64,000 nucleotides of DNA from Blastomonas sp. AAP53 (GTDB lineage Bacteria; Pseudomonadota; Alphaproteobacteria; Sphingomonadales; Sphingomonadaceae), in NCBI RefSeq assembly GCF_000331245.1, contig NZ_ANFZ01000009.1, forward strand, positions 744,001-808,000. Direction: 5' to 3'. The notes below the pieces were generated by a model. It had not been told where the DNA came from. It was given only the letters and a program-made list of their open reading frames with translations, and did no database searches. Shown piece by piece: positions 8,858 to 18,217 of this stretch; the first letter of the stretch is position 1; every line of letters starts with the position of its first letter. Both the position numbers and the translations under genes were made by a program.

Positions 8858-9514
8858 TCAGCTGGAGCGCTCGGCCAGCGCCTGCGCGAACACGGCTTCG
8901 AACATCTCTGCCGTAAGCCGCCCGGTATTGGTGTTGTACCGGCTGCAGTGATAGCTGTCGATCAGCACCCTGCCCTCACCCAGATCGTGCCGCGCGCCAT
9001 GCCCGAAGGCAAATTGCGCAGGGCGCAGGCCCAGATGGCGCAGAAAGCTGTCATGTGCGATCCGCCCCAGCGCGATGAAGACCTTGAGCTGCGGCAGAGC
9101 TTCCAGCTGCGCGCCCAGGAAGCGGCGGCAGGTGTTGATTTCCTGCGGCGTGGGTTTGTTCTGCGGCGGCAGGCATTTGACCGAATTGATGATGATGACC
9201 CCGTCCAGAGTCAGCCCGTCATCGATCCGCGCATCATAGTTTCCGCGCGACAAGCCGAATTTTTCCAGCGTGGCAAACAACAGGTCGCCTGCATAATCGC
9301 CGGTGAACGGCCGTCCGGTCCGGTTGGCCCCCTGCATGCCCGGGGCCAGCCCTACGATGCCCAGCCACGCGCCAGCGTCACCGAACGCAGGCACCGGCGC
9401 ATTCCACCAGTCAGGATGCTTCACCTGGCATTGCCGGCGCAATTCGACGAGGCGCGGGCATAACGCGCAGTCCAGCGGCGGTTCGGTGTGGGATAGGGGG
9501 CTTACGTCCTGCAT
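8858..9514 (-). CDS. Family 5 uracil-DNA glycosylase (UDGb type)
   Basis: A 218-residue base-excision repair enzyme removing uracil and related deaminated bases. Motif A GLAPGMQGANRTGRPFTGD (about 55-73) and the C-terminal HCSRYNTNTGRLT (about 189) are diagnostic for UDGb. Four cysteines (C16, C19, C114, C129) are placed to bind the family 4Fe-4S cluster. The start at 9514 is only 22 bases from the divergent folK start, so the promoters must overlap the opposing coding regions unless the true start is internal. Confidence 0.92.
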   Translation of the reverse strand: MQDVSPLSHTEPPLDCALCPRLVELRRQCQVKHPDWWNAPVPAFGDAGAWLGIVGLAPGMQGANRTGRPFTGDYAGDLLFATLEKFGLSRGNYDARIDDGLTLDGVIIINSVKCLPPQNKPTPQEINTCRRFLGAQLEALPQLKVFIALGRIAHDSFLRHLGLRPAQFAFGHGARHDLGEGRVLIDSYHCSRYNTNTGRLTAEMFEAVFAQALAERSS

Positions 9515-9536
9515 CGCACCGCGCTAGGCGGTGGCC

Positions 9537-10031
9537 ATGGATGGATCAAGCCAGCATCATTATCTGATCGCACTGGGATCGAACCGGCGTCACCATCGCA
9601 TTGGTGCCCCGGCCCGCGTGCTGCAGGCCGCATTGGTCGCGTTGGCGAGCGAGGGCATGGACGTTGCGGCAGCAGCGCCGGTCATCGAAACACCGCCCAT
9701 AGGCCCGTCGCTGCGCCGCTACGCCAACAGCGCTGCCATCATCCGCACGCCGTTGCTGCCCGATGCGCTGCTCGCGCTGCTCAAGCGGGTCGAAGGACGC
9801 TTCGGCCGGCGACGCGGACAGAGATGGTCGGCGCGCACGCTCGATCTGGATATCATCCTGTGGTCGGGCGGCAGCTGGGTTTCCGCCAGGCCGACGCTCA
9901 TCGTCCCCCACCCCGCCTATCGCCGCCGCGATTTCGTGCTGCGCCCGGCCAGCATGCTTGCCCCGCGCTGGCGCGACCCGCTGACCGGCCTGACCCTTGC
10001 CCAGTTGCATCACCGTGCGACGCGGGGTTGA
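9537..10031 (+). CDS. folK: HPPK: 2-amino-4-hydroxy-6-hydroxymethyldihydropteridine diphosphokinase
   Basis: A 164-residue folate-pathway enzyme that pyrophosphorylates hydroxymethyldihydropterin with ATP. It opens with YLIALGSN and carries the two HPPK hallmarks: RTLDLDIIL (the Mg-binding Asp pair) and VPHPAYRRRDFVLRPASM. ATG at 9537 is preferred over GTG at 9531 because AGGCGG lies just upstream. DHFR (folA), another folate gene, is in this window at 55552 but not linked. A tRNA-Lys gene follows on the same strand. Confidence 0.94.
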   Translation: MDGSSQHHYLIALGSNRRHHRIGAPARVLQAALVALASEGMDVAAAAPVIETPPIGPSLRRYANSAAIIRTPLLPDALLALLKRVEGRFGRRRGQRWSARTLDLDIILWSGGSWVSARPTLIVPHPAYRRRDFVLRPASMLAPRWRDPLTGLTLAQLHHRATRG

Positions 10032-10115
10032 CCCGGCAGGGCTGCCCGACTAGGGGGATGCCCGCACCGGAAAACACCCGTGCACCGATGGCGCATCCAC
10101 CGCGCCACCCCCAGG

Positions 10116-10191
10116 GGGCCCTTAGCTCAGTCGGTAGAGCAACTGACTTTTAATCAGTAGGTCGCTGGTTCGAACCCAGCAGGGCTCACCA
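10116..10191 (+). tRNA. tRNA-Lys(TTT)
   Basis: A full cloverleaf. The acceptor stem GGGCCCT/AGGGCTC closes with one G-U pair, the D-arm contains TAGCTCAGTCGGTAGAGC, the anticodon arm ACTGA/TCAGT holds loop CTTTTAA with anticodon TTT at 10149-10151, and the T-arm is GCTGGTTCGAACCCAGC. The 3' CCA is encoded. Confidence 0.98.
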
Positions 10192-10239
10192 TTATTTTTT
10201 CAGTGAGTTGCACAGCGCCTTGCCTGCGCGAATCTGGCT

Positions 10240-10782
10240 TTACGGCAGTTCCAGACAGGCACCGGTGGCAGGGACCAGCCTTGGCCAATCGGTCACCGGC
10301 GTGCCTTGACGCGTCGCGATGATCGCTGCGATCGGGCCGCCGTGGGTGATGACCAGGGCTCGCCTGGCAGGCAGGCTCTGCCATGCCGCGATCGCGCGGG
10401 CCGCCATTTCCATCGTCGTTTCGCCATCGCCCGGACGATACGCTTCGGCATCGTCGATCATGCCATCCATGGCATTGCCCGTTTCGCGCCAGATCGCCGC
10501 CCAGCTGCGCCCCTCCCAGTCGCCGAAATCGCGCTCCATCCAGGCCGGATCGGCTTGTGCAGGCAACCCGGTGAACGCCGCGATCGCTTCCGCCAGAATG
10601 CGCGTCCGGCGCAGGCCCGAATGCAGCACGACATCGGGGGCCCATTGTGCCAGCTGGCGCGCGAGGATGCGGGCATGGGCTGCACCTGCACGGCTCAGCC
10701 CCATGTCGCTATGCCCATAGCACCGCCCCCGCCATGCGAGCGCGACCTGCGTATGCCGGACCAGCAGGACCTGGCGGCTCAC
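10240..10782 (-). CDS. cobC: Histidine-phosphatase family protein, probable adenosylcobalamin-5'-phosphate phosphatase
   Basis: A 180-residue phosphoglycerate-mutase-fold phosphatase. The phosphohistidine motif is LLVRHTQV at the N-terminus and the second His is in VITHGGPIAAI near the C-terminus. As the last gene of the cobalamin operon it probably removes the phosphate from the CobS product (Salmonella CobC naming). It starts at GTG 10782, which shares GTGA with the cobS stop, so translation should be coupled. The long open frame upstream is a shadow of cobS. The nonspecific nature of the family makes the substrate an inference from context. Confidence 0.88.
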   Translation of the reverse strand: MSRQVLLVRHTQVALAWRGRCYGHSDMGLSRAGAAHARILARQLAQWAPDVVLHSGLRRTRILAEAIAAFTGLPAQADPAWMERDFGDWEGRSWAAIWRETGNAMDGMIDDAEAYRPGDGETTMEMAARAIAAWQSLPARRALVITHGGPIAAIIATRQGTPVTDWPRLVPATGACLELP

Positions 10783-11573
10783 CCCGCCACCGCGGTTGCC
10801 GTCAGCAACATGATCAGTTGCCCGGCATAAGCCGAAAATCCCAGGCAATCGCCGGTGCTGCCGCCGATGCGCCGCAGCAACAGCGCGCGGAACCACCCAA
10901 GAAAGGCGCCTGCACCCAGCAGTGCTGCGAGCATCGGCAGCGGAAATGCCAGCGCAAAGCCCAGCAGGCCGGGCAACGCGGTTGCCAGCGCAGTGAGCAG
11001 TACCGACGTACCCACGCCCGATCCGATGTCCTTGGCAAGACCCGTGCCCTGCGGCGCGGGCGCGACCCAGGTCATCAACACCACCACCAGCAACCGGCCA
11101 AAGCTGGCCGCTGCAACGAGGGTGAGAAAGGCGCAAAGCGGTGTCATCTGCTCAAGCACCGCCAGCATCAGCGCCACACGCAAACCGACCGCAAATATCA
11201 GGCCCAGGCTGCCATAGCTGCCGATCCGGCTGTCCTTCATGATCCGCCGGACATCATCCGCGCTGTGCCCGCCACCAAAGGCGTCGCAGAAATCGGCGAC
11301 CGCATCCTCGTGGAACGCCCCGGTCAACCTGGCTTCGAACGCCAGCGCGATCAGCACCGCGACCAGTGCCGGCCAGAGGCTGTCCGCCGCCAGCGCAATG
11401 CCAGCCGTGATAGCGCCAATGCCTGCGCCCACCAGCGGGAACCAGCCCACCGCCTGCGCCAGTCCGGCGTTGACCTGCTGTGCGCTCAGGGAACCGGTCC
11501 CGGGAACGGGAATGCGGCTGAGGAACTGCACCGCGAGCACCGGCGGGGCCCAGACAGGGCATCTTCGGTTCAC
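10779..11573 (-). CDS. cobS: Adenosylcobinamide-GDP ribazoletransferase
   Basis: A 264-residue polytopic membrane enzyme (CobV in Pseudomonas naming) that joins alpha-ribazole phosphate to adenosylcobinamide-GDP, closing the nucleotide loop. The family block FHEDAVADFCDAFGGG supplies the Mg-binding acids, followed by several hydrophobic helices (for example LGLIFAVGLRVALMLAVL). The likely start is GTG 11573, one base after the cobT stop; earlier in-frame starts lie within cobT and lack family similarity. The gene overlaps cobC by GTGA. Confidence 0.94.
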   Translation of the reverse strand: MNRRCPVWAPPVLAVQFLSRIPVPGTGSLSAQQVNAGLAQAVGWFPLVGAGIGAITAGIALAADSLWPALVAVLIALAFEARLTGAFHEDAVADFCDAFGGGHSADDVRRIMKDSRIGSYGSLGLIFAVGLRVALMLAVLEQMTPLCAFLTLVAAASFGRLLVVVLMTWVAPAPQGTGLAKDIGSGVGTSVLLTALATALPGLLGFALAFPLPMLAALLGAGAFLGWFRALLLRRIGGSTGDCLGFSAYAGQLIMLLTATAVAG

Positions 11574-11574
11574 A

Positions 11575-12573
11575 TCAGCCTCCGATGTCCGCCAGCCGCG
11601 CGACATCGCACAGCAACGCAGCGGCGCTATCGAGCATGGGCAGCGCGACCAGCGCACCACTCCCCTCGCCCAGCCGCATCTGCCATTCCAGCACCGGTGC
11701 CAGGCCCAGCCGCGCCAGCGCCGCGCGGTGGCCGGGCTCGGCGGACAGATGGCCCGCGATCATGCGCAGGCGGGTTCGGGGGCACAGGTGTTCGGCGATC
11801 AGCGCGGCGGCCGTGGTCACATAACCATCGAGCAGCACCAATGCGCCGAGCCGCGCCGCCTCGGCATAGAATCCTGCCATGGCAACGATCTCGAAGCCCG
11901 CAATCGCCGCCAGCGCCGCCTTGTCGGTGCAGCCGCTCAGCCGCTCGACCGCTGCGGCCACGATATCGCGCTTGATCGCGCGCATCGCTGGATCAGCGCC
12001 TGCCCCACTGCCGGTCGCGGTCTCGGCGTCGATGCCCGTCAGCGCGTGGGTGAGGCAGGCAGCGGCCGTGGTGTTGCCGATGCCCATCTCGCCTGCCATC
12101 AGCAGGCGATGGCCTGCGTCGATTGCGCGCTGCGCCTCGGCCGTTCCCAGATTCCAGGCAGCGTCGAACTGCGCGACCGACATCGCCGGGCCCTGGCTCA
12201 GGTCCGCCGTGCCCGCAGCAACAGGCTGCGAATGAAAGTGCACAGGCCAGGGACCGCGTGGCGGCTGCGCCATACCGGCATCGATCACCCGAACGTCGAC
12301 GCCATGTGCATTCGCCAGGGCCGTGCTGCTCGCTTTGCCCTTGAATATGGTCTCGACCATCGCGGTCGTTACTGCCGGAGGCCAGGCCGTCACGCCTTGC
12401 GCCACCACGCCATGATCGGCGGCAAACAGCACCAGTCGTCGCGGACGAGTGACCGGGGTGAGCGACTGGCTGGCGATCGCCAGGTCGACCGCCAGCAACT
12501 CCAGCCGCCCCAGGCTACCCACGGGCTTGGCGAGGCCATCCAGTTTTTCCTGCACGAGATCACGCGTTATCAT
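11575..12573 (-). CDS. cobT: Nicotinate-nucleotide--dimethylbenzimidazole phosphoribosyltransferase
   Basis: A 332-residue cytosolic enzyme that makes alpha-ribazole phosphate, the lower ligand of cobalamin, from dimethylbenzimidazole and nicotinate mononucleotide. Landmarks are KPVGSLGRLE near the N-terminus, FAADHGVVAQGV, GEMGIGNTTAAA and the C-terminal RLGEGSGA with the catalytic Glu. Start 12573 (MITRDLVQEK) is favoured, with AGGTG upstream; ATG at 12603 is an alternative. It is separated from cobQ by 75 bases, the only real gap in the operon. Confidence 0.96.
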   Translation of the reverse strand: MITRDLVQEKLDGLAKPVGSLGRLELLAVDLAIASQSLTPVTRPRRLVLFAADHGVVAQGVTAWPPAVTTAMVETIFKGKASSTALANAHGVDVRVIDAGMAQPPRGPWPVHFHSQPVAAGTADLSQGPAMSVAQFDAAWNLGTAEAQRAIDAGHRLLMAGEMGIGNTTAAACLTHALTGIDAETATGSGAGADPAMRAIKRDIVAAAVERLSGCTDKAALAAIAGFEIVAMAGFYAEAARLGALVLLDGYVTTAAALIAEHLCPRTRLRMIAGHLSAEPGHRAALARLGLAPVLEWQMRLGEGSGALVALPMLDSAAALLCDVARLADIGG

Positions 12574-12648
12574 CTGGACACCTGTGGTTGTGTGATGGGA
12601 CATCGTTGCGTTGCCATCGCAACGGAAAGGGAGGAAGCAAACCACGCC

Positions 12649-14109
12649 TCAGCCATGACTTTGGCCTGCTATCGCAAGCAGCCGACCGATATCGACATGC
12701 TCTTCCAGCGCTGCCGCGAGCGCATCGAGCGCCTGGTCGATCCGGTGGCTCTGCGCGATGCCGTCGCTCTGTGCCCCCAGCCGCGCCAGCCAGGCCCCGC
12801 GCTGGGCGGGAAGATAGAACAGCCGGTGGATGTAGCAGCCGGCGATCTGCCCATCGGCGCTGATGACGCCGTCCTCGGCGCCATCGGCCAGTCGCAGCAA
12901 TGGCTGCACCGGGCCCATCGCATGGGTCTGGCCGACATGGATTTCATAGCCCGCAAAGGGCTGGCCATCGCGCAGGCTAGTACCCGTTACATCAACGACC
13001 CGCTTGTCACCGGTGAGCTGGGTGACAATGGGCAGATAGCCCAGCCCCGCCACCGTTCCGGGCACGCCCTCGACGCCATTGGGGTCCGTGATGCTTTCGC
13101 CCAGCATCTGGTATCCGCCGCAGATTCCTAGAAGCGCCCCGCCGCGCCGGACATGGGCTGCGATATCGATATCCCAGCCCTGCGCCCGCAGAAAGGCAAG
13201 GTCGGCGATCGTCGCCTTGGTACCCGGCAGGATGATCAAAGCCGCATCTCCGGGCAGAGGCTGGCCTGGCGGCACCATCACCATCCGCACGCCAGGCTCG
13301 TGCTTCAGCGGATCGAAATCGTCGAAATTGGCGATCCGCGAGAGCATCGGCACCGCAATCGTGATCGCGCCATCGCCGCCGATGGCAGCATCCAGCACAA
13401 CCGCATCCTCGGCGGGCAGCTGCCGTGCAGCGGCAAGCCAGGGGATGACACCCATGCCGGACCAGCCCGTGCGGCGTTCGATCTCGGCATAGCCATCGTC
13501 GAACAATCGCACGTCGCCGCGAAACTTGTTGATCAGGAAGCCGTGGATCATCGCCGCATCGTCCGCGTCGATCACGGCCTTGGTGCCGACGATCGAGGCG
13601 ATCACACCGCCGCGGTCTATATCGCCCACCAGCACCACTGGAACCTTCGCCGCGCGGGCAAAGCCCATATTGGCGATGTCGCCGGCGCGCAGATTGATCT
13701 CCGCCGGGCTGCCTGCGCCTTCGACGATGACGATGTCGGCCTGAGCCTTCAACCGGTGCCAGGATTGCAGCACCGCCGCGAGCAACTCGCCCTTGCGGTG
13801 CTGATAGTCGGCCGCACCCAATGTGCCCACAACCTTGCCGTGCACCACCACCTGCGCGCCGGTGTCCGACTGCGGCTTGATCAGCACCGGGTTCATGTCG
13901 ATGCTGGGAGCCACACGGCAGGCCAAAGCCTGCAGCGCCTGCGCGCGGCCGATCTCGCCGCCTTGCGCGACAGCCGCATTGTTCGACATGTTCTGCGGCT
14001 TGAACGGGCGTACGGTCAGCCCGCGATTGGCGAGCAACCGGCACAGCCCTGCCACCAGCACCGATTTGCCGACATCCGATCCGGTCCCCTGCAGCATCAC
14101 AGCAGCCAT
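12649..14109 (-). CDS. cobQ: Cobyric acid synthase
   Basis: A 486-residue amidotransferase (CbiP in Salmonella) that adds four amides to adenosylcobyrinic acid a,c-diamide. The N-terminal synthetase domain has the nucleotide-binding GTGSDVGKS and [10 protein letters not shown]; the C-terminal glutaminase domain has the Cys nucleophile in [12 protein letters not shown] and the His in CYIHRLFYL. Start 14109 follows an excellent GGAGGTG and overlaps the end of cbiB by 13 bases. Its presence means the cell can use corrinoids one step earlier than cobinamide. Confidence 0.96.
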   Translation of the reverse strand: MAAVMLQGTGSDVGKSVLVAGLCRLLANRGLTVRPFKPQNMSNNAAVAQGGEIGRAQALQALACRVAPSIDMNPVLIKPQSDTGAQVVVHGKVVGTLGAADYQHRKGELLAAVLQSWHRLKAQADIVIVEGAGSPAEINLRAGDIANMGFARAAKVPVVLVGDIDRGGVIASIVGTKAVIDADDAAMIHGFLINKFRGDVRLFDDGYAEIERRTGWSGMGVIPWLAAARQLPAEDAVVLDAAIGGDGAITIAVPMLSRIANFDDFDPLKHEPGVRMVMVPPGQPLPGDAALIILPGTKATIADLAFLRAQGWDIDIAAHVRRGGALLGICGGYQMLGESITDPNGVEGVPGTVAGLGYLPIVTQLTGDKRVVDVTGTSLRDGQPFAGYEIHVGQTHAMGPVQPLLRLADGAEDGVISADGQIAGCYIHRLFYLPAQRGAWLARLGAQSDGIAQSHRIDQALDALAAALEEHVDIGRLLAIAGQSHG

Positions 14110-15023
14110 GCAACACCTCCCACGATCGCCCACATCAACAGACATGCGCGGCGATAGACCCACAGTGCGCGCTGCAGATCGGCAGCATCGGGCGGCGCGC
14201 CATCGCCCAGCCAGGCGCGGTGCGCCGCTTCGCCGTCATAGCTTACCGGCCCGCCCAGCCTGCGGCCCAGCGCGCCCGCCATTGCCGCCTCGGGCCAGCC
14301 ACCATTGGGCGAGGCATGATCGAGTGCATCGCGCAGCATCGTGCGCCATCCGCCCGGTCCAGCCAAGCAGATCAGCACGCCCGAAATCCGCGCGGGGATG
14401 AAATTGACCAGATCATCGCTGCGCGCCGCCGCCCAGCCGAAATGCAGATGGCGCGCATCGCGGTGGCCGATCATCGAATCGGCCGTGTTCACCGCCTTGC
14501 AGATCAGCAGGCCCGACAGGCCCGCGACGAGGAACCAGAAGGCTGGCGCGACCACGCCATCGCAGAAGCTTTCGGCGAGGCTCTCGATCGCCGCTACCGC
14601 AATGCCGTTTTGATCCAGCGCTGCGGTATCGCGCCCCACAATCCGTGCGACCGCGTCGCGCGCCGCTGCCAGATCGCCGCGCAGCAGTGGCCGGGCGACC
14701 GCGCGGACATGATCGTCCAGACTGCGCTGCGCAAGGCCGGTGGTCGCCTGTGCCATCACCATTAGCACCGCCATCGTGTCGCCCACCCAGCATTCGATCA
14801 ACCAGCCGATCGCGCCGACACCGCCTGCGACCAGTCCCACAAGCAGCAGCCCCATCGCCCGGCGGCGCATGGCGCTGCCTGCATTCCAGCGCCGATCAAG
14901 CATGGCGATGGCCGCGCCGATCCACATCACCGGATGACCGATCACGGCCAGCAGCCAAGCAGGATAGCCAATCACCGCCTCGGCGATCAGCGCCAGCAGC
15001 AACTGTTCGGGCCGCGCCAGCAT
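14097..15023 (-). CDS. cbiB: Adenosylcobinamide-phosphate synthase
   Basis: A 308-residue inner-membrane enzyme (CobD in Pseudomonas naming) that attaches aminopropanol phosphate to adenosylcobyric acid. The family signature is clear: [18 protein letters not shown] at the N-terminus, [30 protein letters not shown] in the middle, and [13 protein letters not shown]. Several transmembrane helices alternate with these blocks. It starts on TGATG shared with the btuD stop and overlaps cobQ at its end. Confidence 0.96.
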   Translation of the reverse strand: MLARPEQLLLALIAEAVIGYPAWLLAVIGHPVMWIGAAIAMLDRRWNAGSAMRRRAMGLLLVGLVAGGVGAIGWLIECWVGDTMAVLMVMAQATTGLAQRSLDDHVRAVARPLLRGDLAAARDAVARIVGRDTAALDQNGIAVAAIESLAESFCDGVVAPAFWFLVAGLSGLLICKAVNTADSMIGHRDARHLHFGWAAARSDDLVNFIPARISGVLICLAGPGGWRTMLRDALDHASPNGGWPEAAMAGALGRRLGGPVSYDGEAAHRAWLGDGAPPDAADLQRALWVYRRACLLMWAIVGGVAWLL

Positions 15024-15802
15024 CAGCTGCGCGCCATCTGCGAGGTGACGATGAAGCGCAGCCCATCTGGCGTCGTGGCGATGTGCGCGGCAACGCCATA
15101 GGTATCGACGATCCTCTGCGGGGTCAGCACATCAGCAGGCGGCCCGTGCGCCGCCACCCGGCCATCGCATAGCAACAGCACCTCGTCCGCGACCCGGATC
15201 GCGTGGTTGAGATCGTGCAGCACCACGATCACGCCCGCGCCGCCGCGCGCAAAATCGCGCAGGCACGTCAGCGTATCGAGCTGATGCGCGGGGTCGAGAT
15301 TGGCGAGCGGTTCATCGGCCAGCAGCCATTGCGGTTCGCCCGCCAGCACACGCGCGAGCAAAACGCGCGCACGCTCGCCGCCCGACAGCGCCGTCATCGG
15401 CCGCGCGGCAAAGCGGGTGACATCGGTCGCCGCCATCGCGCGAGCGACAGCGATGCCATCTGCCTCGGTCTCGCCCCAGCGCGCGCGGTGCGGATACCGC
15501 CCCAGCTTGACGAGCGATGCGACATCGATATCCCAATGCACATCACCGCCCTGTGGCAGCAGGCCGATCTGCCGCGCCAGATCGCGCAGGCCGATCGCAT
15601 CACGCGGTTGGCCACCCAGCATCACCCGGCCATCATCGGGCGTGCGTAGTCCAGCCAGGCAGGCCAGCAATGTCGATTTGCCAGCCCCATTGGGGCCCAG
15701 CACTGCCGTCACGTGCCCGGGGGTAAAGCGCGCGCTGACCGCGTCGAGCACGCGGCGACCGCCGAGCTGGAGCGTCAGGTCTTCTGCGGCCAGCACGCTC
15801 AT
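15023..15802 (-). CDS. btuD: Corrinoid ABC transporter ATP-binding protein
   Basis: A 259-residue ABC ATPase of the iron/B12 importer class. Walker A is GPNGAGKS, the signature is LSGGERARVLLARVLAGE, Walker B is WLLADEP, and the switch His is in VVLHDLNHAI. It would power inner-membrane import through BtuC. The family also includes heme and siderophore ATPases; the operon and riboswitch assign it to corrinoids. The start at 15802 shares ATGA with the btuC stop. Confidence 0.93.
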   Translation of the reverse strand: MSVLAAEDLTLQLGGRRVLDAVSARFTPGHVTAVLGPNGAGKSTLLACLAGLRTPDDGRVMLGGQPRDAIGLRDLARQIGLLPQGGDVHWDIDVASLVKLGRYPHRARWGETEADGIAVARAMAATDVTRFAARPMTALSGGERARVLLARVLAGEPQWLLADEPLANLDPAHQLDTLTCLRDFARGGAGVIVVLHDLNHAIRVADEVLLLCDGRVAAHGPPADVLTPQRIVDTYGVAAHIATTPDGLRFIVTSQMARS

Positions 15803-16770
15803 GCCAGCCTCCGTCGCATCCGCAGCAGCACGACCAGAAAAAACGGCCCGCCGAGCATCGACATCGCAATCCCCAGCCGCAATTCGCTCACCGTCGGCAG
15901 CGCGCGCACCAAGCTGTCGGCGAGCAGCAACAGCAGCGCGCCCGCCAGCGCCGAGGGCAGCAGCACCGCCGAGGGCCGATTGCCGACGAAAGGGCGCACC
16001 AGATGCGGCACGATCAATCCGACAAAGCCGATGATCCCGGCGGTCGCCACCGAGGCACCAACACACAGCGCGACGCCGATGACGATCAGCAGCTGCAGCC
16101 GCAGCGGATCGACCCCCATCGAGCGCGCAGCGGATTCGCCCAACGTCAGCGCATCGAGCGTGCGCCCGGTGCAGGCGAGCAGCGCTGCTCCCAGCGCCAG
16201 CAGTGGCAGCGCCAGCGTGACATCGTCCCAGCTGCGGTCGGTCAGCGCGCCCATCAGCCAGGTGACGATTTGCGAGGTCGCAAACGGCGTGGGAGCCAGG
16301 CTGATCGCCAGCGCGGTCATCGACCCCGCGACGCTCGAGATGATCACGCCTGCCAGCGTGAACACGATGATGCTGCCCGACCGCCCGACCAGCAGCGCCA
16401 GCAGCGCCATCGAGATTCCCGCTCCGGTCAGAGCGAAAACGGGCAGCAGCCAGGCCGAAGCCGCATAGCCGAAATAGAGCGAGATGACCGCGCCCAATGC
16501 CGCGCCGGACGACACGCCGAACAGCCCGGGATCGGCGAGCGGATTGCGCAGATAGCCCTGCATCGCCGCGCCCGACAGGCCCAGGGCCGCGCCCACCATC
16601 ACAGCCAGCACCGTGCGCGGCAGACGCAGCTCGGCGATGATCGGCCAGCGTGGATCACCCGCAATCCAGGCATCGAGCGGGATCCAGACCTTGCCCGCCA
16701 TCAACGACAGCACAAAGGCCGCGGCGATGCCGGCGGCCAGCGCAAGGTTGAGCCCAAGCGCGCGGTTCAT
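15799..16770 (-). CDS. btuC: Corrinoid ABC transporter permease (FecCD family)
   Basis: A 323-residue polytopic permease with about ten hydrophobic segments. It carries the family block RLPRTVLAVMVGAALGLSGA followed by MQGYLRNPLADPGLFGVSSG, and the C-terminal FVGLIVPHLVR and GGPFFLVVLL, all typical of BtuC/FecCD permeases. Start 16770 shares ATGA with the btuF stop; the open frame upstream lies inside btuF. With btuF and btuD it forms a complete importer. Confidence 0.94.
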   Translation of the reverse strand: MNRALGLNLALAAGIAAAFVLSLMAGKVWIPLDAWIAGDPRWPIIAELRLPRTVLAVMVGAALGLSGAAMQGYLRNPLADPGLFGVSSGAALGAVISLYFGYAASAWLLPVFALTGAGISMALLALLVGRSGSIIVFTLAGVIISSVAGSMTALAISLAPTPFATSQIVTWLMGALTDRSWDDVTLALPLLALGAALLACTGRTLDALTLGESAARSMGVDPLRLQLLIVIGVALCVGASVATAGIIGFVGLIVPHLVRPFVGNRPSAVLLPSALAGALLLLLADSLVRALPTVSELRLGIAMSMLGGPFFLVVLLRMRRRLA

Positions 16771-17609
16771 AGCGTCCGCCGGATCTGCGCGAGATGGCCG
16801 ACCGCCTCGATGATCGTCGGGCCGCCACAATGCAGCAGCCGTTCGGGATAGCGCCGCACCGCGATCCTGTGCGTCAGCCCCGCCAGCACCGGGTGGCGCA
16901 GCATCCGGTCGCTGTGGTCATCGGCCCCTACCGATAGCAAAACCTCGGGCGAGCGTCCCACCAGATGTTCCAGCGGCAGAACATCCCATCGCTTCAGGCC
17001 ATAATCGGCGCTCATGTTACGATAACCTGTACGCTGCAGCAGTTCGCTGGCGAGCGTCCCCTCACCCGGCACCAGACCTCCGCCCTGCCAGATCAGGGCT
17101 GCGGGGGCTGCCTTATGCTGCACCGATGCTGCGCGAACAGCAGCATCGATCCGCGCGACCAGCGCCTCGCCCGGCGCGCGCTGGCCCACCGCCGCTGCAA
17201 TCGTGCGGATCTGCATTGTGCTTTCGGCAATACTTTCGGGCACGCCGATCTGGATCAGCGCGATGTTCATCCGGCGCAGTGCCGCCACCGTCGCCGGGGC
17301 GACATGGGCTCCGGCGATCACGATATCGGGGGCAAGCGCCACCACCTCTTCCGCGGTGCCGGAGGTCGCGACAAATCGCCGCGCCTGATCTAGGGGGATA
17401 GAGGTCGCGCGCGGATCGTGCGAATAATGGCTGATCGCAGCGATCTGCTGCGGCGCTGCCACCTGCATCAGCACCGCATCGACGCACGGGTTGATCGAGA
17501 CGACGCGGGGCAGCGCCTCGGGCCCTCGCCGTTGCGAAGTCCGATCAGCCGCCTGCGAAGAACAGCCAGCGACCGAAAGCCCCAGCAACAAGGCGAAGGC
17601 GCGGATCAA
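16767..17609 (-). CDS. btuF: Corrinoid-binding periplasmic lipoprotein
   Basis: A 280-residue class III substrate-binding protein. The N-terminus is a lipoprotein signal (FALLLGLSVAGCSS, Cys at 16). RVVSINPCVDAVLMQVA and EEVVALAPDIVIAGAHV are the standard BtuF/FhuD-type blocks. The start is TTG at 17609, sharing TTGA with the cobO stop, an unusual start that makes translational coupling likely and perhaps keeps the level low. Specificity for corrinoids is inferred from the operon. Confidence 0.9.
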   Translation of the reverse strand: MIRAFALLLGLSVAGCSSQAADRTSQRRGPEALPRVVSINPCVDAVLMQVAAPQQIAAISHYSHDPRATSIPLDQARRFVATSGTAEEVVALAPDIVIAGAHVAPATVAALRRMNIALIQIGVPESIAESTMQIRTIAAAVGQRAPGEALVARIDAAVRAASVQHKAAPAALIWQGGGLVPGEGTLASELLQRTGYRNMSADYGLKRWDVLPLEHLVGRSPEVLLSVGADDHSDRMLRHPVLAGLTHRIAVRRYPERLLHCGGPTIIEAVGHLAQIRRTL

Positions 17610-18217
17610 TACTCGACCCCCTTCTGCGCCTTGAACCCGGCATGATAGGGGTGCTTTACCTCGCCGAACTCGGTCACCAGATCAGCGATTGCGATCAGCT
17701 CGGGCTTCGCGTTCCTGCCGGTAATGCAGATGTGCTTGGTAAGCGGGCGATCCTTAAGGCACGCGACGATCTCTTCGATCGGCAGCGTGTTCTGGCGCAG
17801 CACGATGTTGAGCTCATCAAGGATGATGAAGTCGTAATCCGGATCGAGGATCAGCGCCTTCGACCGTTCCCAGGCGGCGCGCGCCGCATCGATATCGCGC
17901 GCGCGGTCCTGCGTGTCCCAGGTGAAGCCCTCGCCCATTACCTCGAAGGTCAGAAGGTCGGGATTGGCCTGGAAGAAATTCTTCTCGCCGGTCTCCCAAC
18001 TGCCTTTGACATATTGCACGATGCCGACCTTCATCCCCCAGCCCAAGGAACGGATCGCCATGCCGAAGGCGGAGGACGACTTGCCCTTGCCGTTGCCGGT
18101 GTGGACGATCAGCAGTCCGCGTTCGAGCGTCCGGCGTGCCTGCATCCGCTCGCGCGCGGCCTGCATCCGCTGCATCCGCGCATTGTGACGGGCAAAATCC
18201 TCTTCGGTCTCGATCAT
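17606..18217 (-). CDS. cobO: Cob(I)yrinic acid a,c-diamide adenosyltransferase
   Basis: A 203-residue CobA/CobO/BtuR-type enzyme that moves adenosyl from ATP to the cobalt of Co(I) corrinoids. The ATP-binding loop is HTGNGKGKSSSAFG; VGIVQYVKGSW, FIILDELNI and CITGRNAKPELI follow in family order. The start at 18217 shares ATGA with the preceding decarboxylase gene. It acts after import and before nucleotide-loop assembly. Confidence 0.96.
   Translation of the reverse strand: MIETEEDFARHNARMQRMQAARERMQARRTLERGLLIVHTGNGKGKSSSAFGMAIRSLGWGMKVGIVQYVKGSWETGEKNFFQANPDLLTFEVMGEGFTWDTQDRARDIDAARAAWERSKALILDPDYDFIILDELNIVLRQNTLPIEEIVACLKDRPLTKHICITGRNAKPELIAIADLVTEFGEVKHPYHAGFKAQKGVEY

Noticed and set aside
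10192-10239. An integrated element at the 3' end of tRNA-Lys
   Set aside because: tRNA 3' ends are common integration sites, but there is no integrase nearby and the neighbour is the cobalamin operon. No direct repeat of the tRNA end was seen.
10647-13131. Long plus-strand frames opposite cobS, cobT and cobQ
   Set aside because: They are frame shadows in high-GC DNA; the cobalamin enzymes on the minus strand are unmistakable.
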